The notes: generated from the sequence alone by a model not told the origin. A stretch of 64,000 nt of DNA from Leptospiraceae bacterium (GCA_016711485.1 JADJSX010000008.1:124001-188000); one strand, 5' to 3'. Shown: positions 45,361-54,656, numbered from the stretch's first letter. Numbers and translations are program-made.

Positions 45361-46332
45361 ATGAGAAATTTTGCAATTTTTATTCTTGCCGCGACTGCAT
45401 TAACGGTAAGTAACTGCGGAAAAAAAACAAATCGCGTACAAGCAGACGGATCGAGCACGGTCTATCCTATTACATCAGCTGCAGCTGAAGAGTTTGGTAG
45501 TCAAGGTGGCGGGGTTCAAGTAACTGTTGGTATCTCTGGAACAGGTGGTGGATTTAAAAAGTTCTGTAATAATGAAACTGATATTTCAGATGCATCTCGC
45601 TATATTAAAGAAGAAGAAATTAAAGCATGTGCTTCAAAAAATATTGAATTTATCGAATTACCGATCGGTTATGATGGAATTTCAATCGTTTTAAACAAAG
45701 AAAACAATTGGGCAAAAGAAATAACCGTTGATCAACTTAAGAAAATCTACCAGAAAGAAGGCTATGCAAAAACTTGGAAAGACTTAGATTCAAGCTGGCC
45801 AGAAATTGAGATTAAGGCATTTGCGCCAGGGCAAGATTCTGGAACTTTTGACTACTTCGCTGAAGAAATTGTAAAAAAGAAAGATGATTTCCGTCAGCAA
45901 GGTGTTAGTTTTAGTGAAGATGACAATACGATCGTGACTGGCGTTGCCGGAACCAAAGGTGCAATCGGCTTTTTTGGAGTTGCATACTATGAAAACAATA
46001 AGGATAAATTAGCAGTTGCCAAAATTGTAAATCCAACAACAAAAGAAGCGGTAGAGCCGACTTTTGAAAATATAAAAACAAATAAATACTCTCCCCTTTC
46101 ACGGCCAATTTTCATTTATACAAAAATAGGAACTACACAAAATGAAAGTGCAGATAAATTTATAAAATATTTTTTAGACAACGCCGCCAAGTTTACAAAA
46201 GAAACCGGATACATTCCGTTACCTGATGAAATCTATGAAAAGGTGAAAAAAAGATATACAGAAAAAGTGAAAGGAAGTGTTGTAAAATCTAAAGAAGATA
46301 AACATAAACCTTTAACTGAGCTTTTTCAATAG
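45361..46332 (+). CDS. pstS: Phosphate ABC transporter substrate-binding lipoprotein
   Basis: Captures inorganic phosphate for the PstCAB importer. 323 residues with signal peptide and lipobox Cys19 (VSNC). The phosphate-binding segments are clear: ADGSSTVYPITSAAAEEF (about 28-45), SGTGGGFKKFCN (about 60-71), SDASRYI, and APGQDSGTFDYF (about 158-169). Preceded by AGAGG-like ribosome site and by Pho-box-like repeats. First gene of pstSCAB. Confidence 0.95.
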   Translation: MRNFAIFILAATALTVSNCGKKTNRVQADGSSTVYPITSAAAEEFGSQGGGVQVTVGISGTGGGFKKFCNNETDISDASRYIKEEEIKACASKNIEFIELPIGYDGISIVLNKENNWAKEITVDQLKKIYQKEGYAKTWKDLDSSWPEIEIKAFAPGQDSGTFDYFAEEIVKKKDDFRQQGVSFSEDDNTIVTGVAGTKGAIGFFGVAYYENNKDKLAVAKIVNPTTKEAVEPTFENIKTNKYSPLSRPIFIYTKIGTTQNESADKFIKYFLDNAAKFTKETGYIPLPDEIYEKVKKRYTEKVKGSVVKSKEDKHKPLTELFQ

Positions 46333-46555
46333 TTTTTTTTAGAAATAGAGAGTTTTCTGTCAGAATATAGGGATTGCACAAAACAGATTAAAAATTGTAT
46401 TAACGATTGGGTTGAATTAATCTATATTGCAATATTCGCCCGTCGACAAACTAATATGAATTCTGTAGCAGTCCTTATTAATGAGTTTCTGAAATTAGCA
46501 GAATCCTGCTTGCACATTAGCAGAAATAAAAGTACACGGTTAAGTAGGAAAAAAT

Positions 46556-47530
46556 ATGCCAGATAATAACAATATTGAATACAACCTACTTACCGAAGCG
46601 GTAACGTCCGGAGATCGTTCTAAAGTATTTTCTCGATTTGGTAAACGACCGTCTTACAGCTTCAAAGAAAGGGCTATTCGATATTTACTTCGATCTTTTT
46701 CATGGATTACGATTTCTATTACCCTTCTTATCATTGGGATTCTTTTTTGGGATGCCATAGAACTTTTCAAACAATATAGTATTATAGACTTTATCACTGG
46801 CACAAAATGGGAGCCATTTGGAGAATCAAAAAAACTTGGAATCCTTCCGTTAGTTTCCGGAACGTTAATGATTGCATTTGGTGCGTCAGCTATTTCATTG
46901 CCACTTGGTTTTGGAACCGCAGTTTTCCTTACGCAATATGCAAATAAACAAATGGATAAATTCATGACGCCTATCATCGAAATTTTATCTGGAATTCCAA
47001 CAGTAGTCTTTGGATACTTTGCGTTATTCGCAGTTACACCATTTTTGCAAATTTTCTTTAAGAATATAGAATTATTCAACGCTACTTCAGCATCTATAGT
47101 TGTTGGTATTTCCTGTATTCCATTAGTATCATCCATATCAGCCGAAGCCTTACGGGCTGTACCACTTTCAATTAGAAGTGCCGCCTATGCAGTTGGTATG
47201 AATAAGTTTAACGTTATTACAAAAGTTATCGTTCCTTCCGCTATGTCTGGAATTATCGCATCATTTATTCTGTCTTTTGCTCGGGCAGTCGGGGAGACAA
47301 TGGCTGTTACCCTCGCAGCAGGTGCATCTCCAAATATGGAATGGAATTATTTTATAGGAATTCAAACAATGACTGCTTTTATTGTGCAGATTAGTCTTGG
47401 AGATACACCAGCTGGTTCAATGGAATATTATACTATTTATGCGGTGGGACTGATGTTATTTTTAATCACATTTACCTTTAATATGATTGCAACTCTAATC
47501 ATAAAGAAATTTCGGGAAGTATATAAATAA
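46556..47530 (+). CDS. pstC: Phosphate ABC transporter permease PstC
   Basis: Inner-membrane half of the phosphate channel, 324 residues. Six TM helices and the coupling-helix signature EALRAVPLSIRSAAYAVGM (about 197-215) plus SFARAVGETMAV (about 241-252). The N-terminal cytoplasmic tail is 40 residues, longer than minimal PstC. It sits about 220 bases after pstS, a gap that may allow a different stoichiometry of the binding protein. Confidence 0.95.
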   Translation: MPDNNNIEYNLLTEAVTSGDRSKVFSRFGKRPSYSFKERAIRYLLRSFSWITISITLLIIGILFWDAIELFKQYSIIDFITGTKWEPFGESKKLGILPLVSGTLMIAFGASAISLPLGFGTAVFLTQYANKQMDKFMTPIIEILSGIPTVVFGYFALFAVTPFLQIFFKNIELFNATSASIVVGISCIPLVSSISAEALRAVPLSIRSAAYAVGMNKFNVITKVIVPSAMSGIIASFILSFARAVGETMAVTLAAGASPNMEWNYFIGIQTMTAFIVQISLGDTPAGSMEYYTIYAVGLMLFLITFTFNMIATLIIKKFREVYK

Positions 47531-47581
47531 CGAATGTCAATCAATAGAATTAAGGAAAACGCAATAAGGGCAATATAATAC

Positions 47582-48460
47582 ATGAAAAAATATAATATGG
47601 TAAAAGTCAAATATGCAATTTTTGGAGTAATTTTTCAAACATTTTGTTTTGCTGCAAATTTTTCCGTCCTACTTTTTTTAATTCTACTTTTAAGTGATGT
47701 GTTTCTGCAAGGATACAAAACGCTCGATTGGAAATTCCTAGTAAGTTACCCCTCTCGATTCCCTGAGAAAGCAGGAATTCTTGCGTCTATCGTGGGTACA
47801 TTTTACATGATGCTTTTAACTGCACTAATTTCAGTTCCGTTAGGAATTGGGGCAGCCATTTATTTGGAAGAATATACAATAGAAACAAAATTTATCCGAT
47901 TTGTAAAATTAAATATTCAAAATTTAGCAGGCGTACCTTCCATTATTTATGGAATCTTAGGGCTAACTTTATTTGTCCGTTTCATGGATTTAGGACGAAG
48001 TCTAATTGCCGCTTCTCTAACGATGGCATTACTTATATTACCGATTATAACAATCGCTTCTCAAGAAGCGTTACGTGCAATACCTCAATCGTTTCGGCTT
48101 GCAGGATTTGGGCTTGGTCTTACAAGGTGGCAAGTGATTCGATACCAAGTTTTGCCGATGGCGGCGACCGGAATGTCTACAGGTGTAATTTTGGCGTTAT
48201 CTAGAGCAATTGGGGAATCTGCACCTCTTGTTATGGTTGGGGCTCTTACATACGTCGCATTTCTTCCTGCGGGCATTATGGACAGTTTTAGTGTTCTTTC
48301 TATTCAGATTTATAACTGGTCTAATTTCCCTCAGAAAGAATTTCATGCATTAGCCGCTTCAGCAATCATTGTATTATTAATTATGCTATTTATTTTAAAT
48401 ATGATAGCCATTGGATTACGAATTTATTTTCAAAATAAGATTAGAGGAATCAACAGATGA
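47582..48460 (+). CDS. pstA: Phosphate ABC transporter permease PstA
   Basis: Second permease of the importer, 292 residues with six TM helices. Hallmarks: GIGAAIYLEEY (about 87-97), NLAGVPSIIYGILGL (about 115-129), EALRAIPQSFRLAGFGLG (about 162-179) and LSRAIGESAPLVMVGA (about 206-221). Ends about 20 bases before pstB. Confidence 0.95.
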   Translation: MKKYNMVKVKYAIFGVIFQTFCFAANFSVLLFLILLLSDVFLQGYKTLDWKFLVSYPSRFPEKAGILASIVGTFYMMLLTALISVPLGIGAAIYLEEYTIETKFIRFVKLNIQNLAGVPSIIYGILGLTLFVRFMDLGRSLIAASLTMALLILPIITIASQEALRAIPQSFRLAGFGLGLTRWQVIRYQVLPMAATGMSTGVILALSRAIGESAPLVMVGALTYVAFLPAGIMDSFSVLSIQIYNWSNFPQKEFHALAASAIIVLLIMLFILNMIAIGLRIYFQNKIRGINR

Positions 48461-48482
48461 TCACTATCAGCAGGAGACATCA

Positions 48483-49283
48483 ATGAGCGCAAAATATACA
48501 GTAGGTGCTAGTGAAAAAAACTTGGAAGAAAAAGCGCAAGTGAGTATTCATTGCGAAAATGTAGATATTTTCTACGGAGATTTTCCGGCTATCACGGGTC
48601 TCGATATTGATATCGAAGAATCCAGAATCACAGCCCTTATTGGTCCGTCTGGTTGCGGCAAAAGTACTTTCTTGAGAAGTTTAAACCGAATGAATGACTT
48701 TATTGAGAATAGTAGAGTCACAGGGAAGATACTTTTAAAAGGTCAGGATATTTACGATCCACATATCGATCCTGTTGAAATTCGACTACGAGTGGGTATG
48801 GTATTTCAAAGTCCAAATCCATTTCCAAAATCAATCCATGAAAATATAGCGTTAGGTCCACGTTTGAATGGGTACACAGGAAATCTGAATGATTTAGTTG
48901 AAACCGCTTTAAAAAAAGCGTATCTTTGGAATGAAGTAAAAGATAAACTAAAACAAAATGCTTATTCTTTATCTGGTGGACAACAACAACGATTATGCGT
49001 AGCGAGAGCGATTGCTATGCAACCGGAAGTTTTATTAATGGATGAACCTACTGCTTCGTTGGATCCAATTTCTACTTCCAAGATCGAGGAGTTGATTGTA
49101 GAGTTAAGAAAAGATTTTACAGTTATCATTGTTACTCATAATTTGCAACAAGCAGCACGGATAGGGGATACTACTTGTCTTTTTTATCATGGCAAATTAA
49201 TCGAAAAGGGAACGACAAATGAAGTTTTTAATGATCCTAAAGAAAAATTAACCAAAGACTATCTATCAGGTAGATTCGGTTAA
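48483..49283 (+). CDS. pstB: Phosphate ABC transporter ATPase PstB
   Basis: Energises phosphate import. The ATG at 48483 is preferred because AGGAGA precedes it by a normal distance; an earlier in-frame ATG at 48411 would overlap pstA by 50 bases. The protein of about 266 residues has Walker A GPSGCGKST, the Q-loop VFQSPNPFP, ABC signature LSGGQQQRL, Walker B VLLMDEPTASLDP and the H-loop VTHNL, all with PstB-specific wording. Full length. Confidence 0.96.
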   Translation: MSAKYTVGASEKNLEEKAQVSIHCENVDIFYGDFPAITGLDIDIEESRITALIGPSGCGKSTFLRSLNRMNDFIENSRVTGKILLKGQDIYDPHIDPVEIRLRVGMVFQSPNPFPKSIHENIALGPRLNGYTGNLNDLVETALKKAYLWNEVKDKLKQNAYSLSGGQQQRLCVARAIAMQPEVLLMDEPTASLDPISTSKIEELIVELRKDFTVIIVTHNLQQAARIGDTTCLFYHGKLIEKGTTNEVFNDPKEKLTKDYLSGRFG

Positions 49284-49296
49284 AAAAGGGTATATT

Positions 49297-49983
49297 TTGC
49301 CAAAAGTTTCGATTTGTCATATTGAAAAAATTGAACGAAATTTTGAGGACGTAAAACAAAGGTTTCCCGAAATTAATCAAGATATCGAAGTCCCAAGAGA
49401 TGAGTTTAATGACTTTGTAGCGTCTAATATGATATTAGCCTACAGAAGATTAAATGAACTTCTTATCTCAGATATAAATATTTTTTCCAATAAAAATGTA
49501 ATGGAAATGCTCGAACTAAATCATATAGTTCTTTGTGGGCATGATGAACATTTACGAGATGAATATCGGCATCATCTCGAGGCAACTCGCGTTCGTTTCT
49601 TTGAAGGGTTAACACCGGTTAAGCGATGGTTTGATAAACACAATGAAAAAGATGGGGTAAACAAAGTAGCTGCTGAAATTTATGTTGGTGTTTTGAGTCA
49701 ACCTCAACTTTTTATTGAAGGAAATCATAGGACTGGATCCTTGATTGCAAGTTGGATTATGCTTCGCGGAGGTCAGCCGCCATTTGTATTAACTGTTGAA
49801 AATGCTAAGGCATACTTTAATCCTTCTTCTCAGATTAAATTTAGCGACAAAAGAGTAATTAGCGATAAGTTAAAACTTCCCAAATACCAAAAGACTTTTA
49901 GAAAGTTTCTAGAATCAAATAGTAAAAAGAAATTTATGGCGGAGGTAGATGGTTCAAAAATAAATATAGAACGACCCAAATAA
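49297..49983 (+). CDS. Degenerate Fic-like protein in the pst operon
   Basis: A 228-residue cytoplasmic protein starting with TTG 13 bases after pstB, so presumably co-expressed with the transporter. The segment QLFIEGNHRTGSLIASWIML (about 137-156) aligns with the Fic core HxFx(D/E)GNxR, but the catalytic histidine position is Gln137; Phe139, Glu141, Gly142, Asn143 and Arg145 are kept. Loss of His should abolish classical AMPylation. The protein might bind nucleotide without transfer, or do other Fic-fold chemistry (some Fic proteins use phosphocholine transfer or kinase-like reactions). The N-terminal half is helical and unfamiliar. Link to phosphate sensing is inference from position. Confidence 0.65.
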   Translation: MPKVSICHIEKIERNFEDVKQRFPEINQDIEVPRDEFNDFVASNMILAYRRLNELLISDINIFSNKNVMEMLELNHIVLCGHDEHLRDEYRHHLEATRVRFFEGLTPVKRWFDKHNEKDGVNKVAAEIYVGVLSQPQLFIEGNHRTGSLIASWIMLRGGQPPFVLTVENAKAYFNPSSQIKFSDKRVISDKLKLPKYQKTFRKFLESNSKKKFMAEVDGSKINIERPK

Positions 49984-50014
49984 CGAACAATACATATTTG
50001 TTATTTTCCTTTTT
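49980..50014 (+). terminator. Possible terminator of the pst operon
   Basis: A weak AT-rich stem around AACAA/TTGTT is followed by TTTTCCTTTTT, directly after the Fic-like gene. Confidence 0.35.
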
Positions 50015-50098
50015 ATCGCTGGTAACTTTTTTCCCCATTCTTAAGGTCGAAGCGTTAGGTGACACTTATCTAATTTACCAATGTGTCCAATAACTTGG

Positions 50099-50473
50099 TT
50101 ACTTATATAGATAATTGTAAACTCGGTTTACTAAATCACGACAATTAAAAGGTTTAGTAATGTAATCACTTGCACCCATTTCATATCCCTTGTCAATAGT
50201 TTGTTTGTCCGACCTTGCAGTTATCAACATGATGGGAATTTCTGAAGTTTCCTTTTCTTCTTTTATCAACCTACATAGATTCAATCCATCTATGCCCGGT
50301 AACATTAAATCTAAAATAATTAAGTTAGGTTTATTTTTTGAAAGAAGGTTTAATGCATCCCAACTATTATTAGAAGTTAACGTTTGAAAACCGTTATCCT
50401 CTAAATGATATTGAATTAAATCACAGATATCCTCTTCATCATCCACGATTAAAATTTGTTTTTTTTCTTTCAT
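50099..50473 (-). CDS. Receiver-only response regulator beside the pst operon
   Basis: A 124-residue receiver domain, closest in wording to PhoB/CheY receivers: VDDEEDICDLI (acidic triad at about 11-13), LIILDLMLPGIDGL (phospho-acceptor Asp), MLITARSD (switch Thr) and ITKPFNCRDLV (Lys-Pro). No DNA-binding domain follows. The ATG at 50473 is preferred to 50530 because the Pho-box-like repeat lies just upstream of it and would otherwise be coding. Convergent with the pst operon; likely a phosphorelay partner in phosphate signalling (inference). Confidence 0.8.
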   Translation of the reverse strand: MKEKKQILIVDDEEDICDLIQYHLEDNGFQTLTSNNSWDALNLLSKNKPNLIILDLMLPGIDGLNLCRLIKEEKETSEIPIMLITARSDKQTIDKGYEMGASDYITKPFNCRDLVNRVYNYLYK

Positions 50474-50495
50474 CTCTTGAATTATCCAGAAGTAT

Positions 50496-50513
50496 GTTAC
50501 AATGAAGTTACAT
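50496..50513 (-). promoter_or_regulatory. Pho-box-like direct repeat upstream of the receiver gene
   Basis: On the minus strand: ATGTAAC, four bases, TTGTAAC, again with 11-base period, ending about 22 bases before the ATG at 50473. Same 7-4-7 pattern and near-identical half-sites as in front of pstS. Confidence 0.55.
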
Positions 50514-50605
50514 TTGAAAGATATTTCCATTTTTTAAAAAGAACCAAATCGATAATATCTCAAAAAAATCCATCTGAAACTCATCGGAATGTTAGATAGA
50601 AACTA

Positions 50606-50625
50606 TTGCGTAAGGTGAGTAAATA
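50606..50625. repeat. Short fragment related to the dispersed repeat
   Basis: TTGCGTAAGGTGAGTAAAT resembles the CGTAAGGTGAGTTA end of copy C. Too short to be certain. Confidence 0.3.
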
Positions 50626-50659
50626 AATTAAAACTATGAAATAAATTCCAATTATTTAT

Positions 50660-50820
50660 GTAGTAGAAATTCTAAAAGAAGACTTTCTTGAGCCAATGGG
50701 GATAACGTTGATACCGCGCTTCGATTAGAAAAGTTCTTCGGCAATTCTTCTGAGTTCTGGATTAATCTACAAACTGAACTCTATGACAAAAAAATTCTCT
50801 CTTCCACAGTGCAAAGATGA
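50660..50820 (+). pseudogene. Remnant of a HigA-type antitoxin gene
   Basis: Two pieces of a HigA (XRE antidote) protein are joined with the DNA-binding middle missing. The first piece reads EILKEDFLEPMGIT (50666-50707), matching the HigA N-terminal signature; the second, in another frame, reads NVDTALRLEKFFGNSSEFWI and continues NLQTELYDKK (50704 to the stop at 50818-50820), matching the HigA C-terminal signature. The helix-turn-helix is deleted and frames are out of register, so it is not functional. No HigB toxin gene is visible nearby. Confidence 0.75.
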
Positions 50821-50874
50821 CGGCAGGACCAATCCAGGAAATCTGCGTCTCTTTGCTGCTGTGGTTACTGTCCC

Positions 50875-53772
50875 TTACTCGCTATAACTATCTAGTGGTA
50901 AACACGCACAAACCAGATTTCTATCTCCATACACATTATCTACACGACCGACGATCGGCCAGTATTTGTGCTCGCGCAAATAAGGTAGCGGATAAGCGGC
51001 TAACTCGCGAGAATAGAGATGATCCCATTTATCTGCCATAACCATTTTAGCAGTGTGAGGTGAGTTCTTCAAAGGATTATCAAGTTCATCTAGTTTTTTA
51101 CTTTCTATGTCTTTGATTTCTTTGTGGATGGCAATCATGGCATCACAGAATTTATCCAACTCTTCTTTGGATTCGCTTTCGGTTGGTTCGATCATGAGAG
51201 TTCCTGGAACAGGCCAAGACATAGTAGGAGCATGAAATCCGAAGTCTATGAGACGTTTTGCGATGTCCTCTACTTCTACTTTTGCACTCACTTTGTAGCG
51301 TCTAACGTCTATAATGCATTCGTGAGCGACTAATTCCTTGTTACCGCGATAGAGAACAGGGTAGTAAGGCTCAAGACGTTTTGCAATGTAGTTTGCATTT
51401 AGAATTGCCATTTTTGTCGCGTAAGTTAATCCTTCCCCTCCTAACATGGCGATGTAAATCCAAGAAATTGTTGTAATACTTGCACTTCCCCAAGGAGCAC
51501 TCGTTACAGAATTACTATTTCGTTTCGTTCCATTTTCAACTAATACATGTCCCGGAAGGAATGGAACTAAATGAGCGGCAACTCCGATAGGACCAACACC
51601 CGGTCCACCACCACCGTGGGGGATACAGAATGTTTTGTGCAAGTTCAAATGACATACGTCAGCACCAATTTCTCCTGGACTTGTGAGACCAACTTGTGCG
51701 TTCATGTTTGCACCGTCCATGTAGACTTGTCCGCCCTTCGTGTGGATGATTTCACAGATTTCTTTGATCGTTGCTTCGAACACTCCATGAGTAGAAGGAT
51801 AGGTAATCATTAAGGCGCCGAGTTCGTTTTTGTATTTCTCTGCCTTTTCTTTTAAATCAGCTACGTCGATGTTTCCGTTTTCGTCGCAAGCGGTTACGAT
51901 TACTTTGAACCCAGCCATCACCGCAGAAGCAGGATTTGTACCGTGTGCTGAAGTAGGGATGAGGCAAACAGTTCTATGCCCCTCATTTCTAGAAACATGG
52001 TAATCTCTGATAGCGAGTAAACCCGCGTATTCTCCTTGTGAACCTGCATTCGGTTGCAGAGAAATGGCTTTAAATCCGGTGATTTCACAAAGCCATTTCT
52101 CTAACTGAGTAAACATTTCCAGATAACCACGAGTTTGCGTTACTGGAACAAATGGATGCAGTTTGGAAACTTCCGGCCAAGTAAGAGGAAGCATTTCAGT
52201 AGAAGCATTTAACTTCATCGTGCAAGAACCAAGGGGAATCATCGAATGAGTCAAACTCACGTCTCTAGATTCAAGCTTACGAATATAACGCAAAATTTTT
52301 GTCTCGGTGTGATAGGTATTAAATACAGGATGTGTCAAGTATTTACTGGTTCTAACTAACGACTTCTGAAAATTGTACGAAACTGTGTCCGCCGCTATAT
52401 TCACATTTACCGCTACGCCTTTGTTGAAAATGGAAAGTAGGATCAGAATATCTTCTTTGCTCACAGTTTCATCAAGTGCGATGGATATAGAATTTTCTTC
52501 GTAGCGAAAATTTACATTTTTAGATTCAGCTAAATTTTTAATTTCTGTTTGTTTGTCTTTATCCGCAGAAATTGAAATAGTATCGAAAAAATTCGCGTTA
52601 TTGATTTTAAATCCAAGTGATTCAATTCCTTTGGCAAGAATGGAAGTCAAAAGATGAACGCGAGTAGCGATATGTTTGAGGCCTTCTGGTCCATGATAGA
52701 CCGCATACATCGAGGAAAGAACGGCTAACAACACTTGCGCTGTGCAAATATTACTCGTTGCTTTGTCGCGACGAATATGTTGTTCCCTAGTTTGGAGCGA
52801 CAAACGCATTGCAGGCGCACCTTGGGAATCCTTAGAAACACCAATGAGTCGACCCGGTAAACTACGTTTAAACTCTTCTCGAGTAGCCATGTATCCGGCG
52901 TGCGGACCACCAAAACCTAGCGGCAAACCAAACCTTTGCGTAGAACCAACTGCAACATCAGCTCCAAATTCGCCAGGAGCTTTTAATAAAGTCAAACTGA
53001 GTAAGTCCGCGGCGACTACTACCAATACTCCGCTTGCGTGTGCTTGTTTTGTAAATTCTTCGTAGTCGTAGACACTTCCGTTTGTAGCTGGATATTGAAC
53101 AACAGCGGCAAAATACGATTTGTCGGCTTTGAAAGTATTAAAATCTCCTACGACAACTTTAATTCCAACAGGAATTGCACGGGTCTTTACTACGTCTATC
53201 GTTTGTGGATGGCATTCATCAGAAATAAAAATTGTGTCTCCGTTGTCATCACTCTTAACCGCATGACAGAGAGTAACCGCTTCGGCTGCGGCAGTGGATT
53301 CATCTAACAAAGAAGCATTTGCGATTTCAAGACCAGTCATATCGATGATCATGGTTTGAAAATTCAAAAGTGCTTCGAGTCGTCCTTGTGCAATTTCTGC
53401 TTGATAAGGGGTATACGCTGTATACCAACCAGGATTCTCTAAAATATTTCTTTGGATTACGGCAGGCACGATGCAATCATTAAATCCGGTGCCGATATAG
53501 GATTTGAAAACTTTATTTTGGGAAAGAATTTTTTTAAGCTCTTGTAAAACTTCGTATTCACTCTTAGCCTCAGTTACATGAATGGGATTTTTCAGCCGAA
53601 TATTGTTTGGTACTGCGGTATCGATCAAAGCGTCTAATGACGAATAGCCGAGAGACTTTAACATTTCTTGCACTTCGTCTGCATTCGATCCCACATGACG
53701 TTTCAAAAATGTGTCTTGTGGTTCTAAAGGGTTGATTGTTTTTTGAGAGAGAGTGGAGCTTGTAGTTGTCAT
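50875..53772 (-). CDS. gcvP: Glycine dehydrogenase (decarboxylating), P-protein
   Basis: The pyridoxal-phosphate subunit of the glycine cleavage system; decarboxylates glycine and passes the aminomethyl group to the lipoyl H-protein. 965 residues, full-length single-chain type with both homologous halves. Seen: KSYIGTGFNDC (about 98-108), GSTQRFGLPLGFGGPHAGY in the first half, HSMIPLGSCTMKLNAS, and the PLP-lysine region LHKTFCIPHGGGGPGVGPIG in the second half. The gene is visibly richer in G+C than its surroundings. gcvT and gcvH are not in the window. Confidence 0.97.
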   Translation of the reverse strand: MTTTSSTLSQKTINPLEPQDTFLKRHVGSNADEVQEMLKSLGYSSLDALIDTAVPNNIRLKNPIHVTEAKSEYEVLQELKKILSQNKVFKSYIGTGFNDCIVPAVIQRNILENPGWYTAYTPYQAEIAQGRLEALLNFQTMIIDMTGLEIANASLLDESTAAAEAVTLCHAVKSDDNGDTIFISDECHPQTIDVVKTRAIPVGIKVVVGDFNTFKADKSYFAAVVQYPATNGSVYDYEEFTKQAHASGVLVVVAADLLSLTLLKAPGEFGADVAVGSTQRFGLPLGFGGPHAGYMATREEFKRSLPGRLIGVSKDSQGAPAMRLSLQTREQHIRRDKATSNICTAQVLLAVLSSMYAVYHGPEGLKHIATRVHLLTSILAKGIESLGFKINNANFFDTISISADKDKQTEIKNLAESKNVNFRYEENSISIALDETVSKEDILILLSIFNKGVAVNVNIAADTVSYNFQKSLVRTSKYLTHPVFNTYHTETKILRYIRKLESRDVSLTHSMIPLGSCTMKLNASTEMLPLTWPEVSKLHPFVPVTQTRGYLEMFTQLEKWLCEITGFKAISLQPNAGSQGEYAGLLAIRDYHVSRNEGHRTVCLIPTSAHGTNPASAVMAGFKVIVTACDENGNIDVADLKEKAEKYKNELGALMITYPSTHGVFEATIKEICEIIHTKGGQVYMDGANMNAQVGLTSPGEIGADVCHLNLHKTFCIPHGGGGPGVGPIGVAAHLVPFLPGHVLVENGTKRNSNSVTSAPWGSASITTISWIYIAMLGGEGLTYATKMAILNANYIAKRLEPYYPVLYRGNKELVAHECIIDVRRYKVSAKVEVEDIAKRLIDFGFHAPTMSWPVPGTLMIEPTESESKEELDKFCDAMIAIHKEIKDIESKKLDELDNPLKNSPHTAKMVMADKWDHLYSRELAAYPLPYLREHKYWPIVGRVDNVYGDRNLVCACLPLDSYSE

Positions 53773-54094
53773 TTTCCGTCCTTATTTAGTGTCGGCTCTT
53801 TTGAAAAAGTATTTGGGCGATTCGCTCCTTCGGAATTTTTACATCGACCTAAATTTTTTGTAGGTCAAATGGCATTTTCAAAAACCTCAGGTGCGACCGC
53901 GCTTTCCGCTTCAATTCCGACATTTTAGCAAAGTATCGTCTACAAGTTCTGTCGGAATTTCCGCTTCAATCGCTATCGCTACGAGTAGCCAAGCTTTTAG
54001 CTAAATTACTTTCCATAAATTCACTAAAAGGCAGGTTGTCAAACGAGTTTGGATGGATAGTTTTTGCCAAATACTTGGATTTTTATATAAATTG
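53773..54094. other. Intergenic region with short repeats
   Basis: 322 bases upstream of gcvP. Holds a 13-base direct repeat TTTCCGCTTCAAT (53903-53915 and 53958-53970), an inverted pair ATTCCGACA/TGTCGGAAT (53914-53922, 53950-53958) and a small hairpin GACCTA/TAGGTC (53846-53866). No glycine riboswitch pattern recognised. Confidence 0.55.
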
Positions 54095-54595
54095 CTAAAC
54101 TCTAACGTGGTAGCTTCGTGCAAAGTCTCCTAAAATCCGTTTCAGCGACCAAGAAACCCTTAGTCGTAATTTATTTTTTGTAGGAACTGCAATATTTAAT
54201 CCCGACTCGTATAGTGTTTCGCTAAATCCCATAAGGTCAAGCTCGAACAAGAATGTAAACATCCAACAGCGAGATTTTCCAAATGCGAGAGCCAATTCTC
54301 CTAATTCCAACCAATCCGAGTTAGAAGGACGAAATGACACCCGCTTCAAATCCAAACCCTCATCTTGGTATTCAGTCTTAATTTTCCGAGGATCAGGAAT
54401 CATCCCCGAATGAGTAAGAGTTCGATACATTTTCAAAAGATTTCGGAGGTAAACAGCCATTTGCTTTCCATGCTCCTTCTTTTTTAGTTTCAGCGCTTCA
54501 ATCAAATGAGCGGGGATAAGAAGAGTGGAAACAGATTTATCTTTTTTCCAAAGTTCGTTTATTTTAAAAGTTTTAGAATTTTGAAATACTACCAT
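54095..54595 (-). CDS. DUF1564-like protein
   Basis: A 166-residue basic cytoplasmic protein. It matches the pattern I know for the leptospiral DUF1564 family: STLLIPAHLIEAL, YLRNLLKMYRTL, KIKTEYQDEGLDLKRVSFRP, DWLELGELALAFGKSRCWMF, FLFELDLMGF and an arginine-rich C-terminus. These proteins are multicopy in Leptospira and have no known function; size and basic charge would suit a nucleic-acid-binding role (inference). Begins with ATG. Confidence 0.72.
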   Translation of the reverse strand: MVVFQNSKTFKINELWKKDKSVSTLLIPAHLIEALKLKKKEHGKQMAVYLRNLLKMYRTLTHSGMIPDPRKIKTEYQDEGLDLKRVSFRPSNSDWLELGELALAFGKSRCWMFTFLFELDLMGFSETLYESGLNIAVPTKNKLRLRVSWSLKRILGDFARSYHVRV

Positions 54596-54656
54596 ACTGA
54601 TACTAGGTCAAAAAACTTTGACTTTGTGCGCTTAAATGGAAACTTTTTTCTAAAAA

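Noticed and set aside
48411..48482. N-terminal extension of PstB starting inside pstA
   Set aside because: A better ribosome site lies before the ATG at 48483, and the extra residues do not resemble PstB.
53773..53900. Possible glycine riboswitch upstream of gcvP
   Set aside because: No recognisable conserved core of the glycine aptamer could be found.
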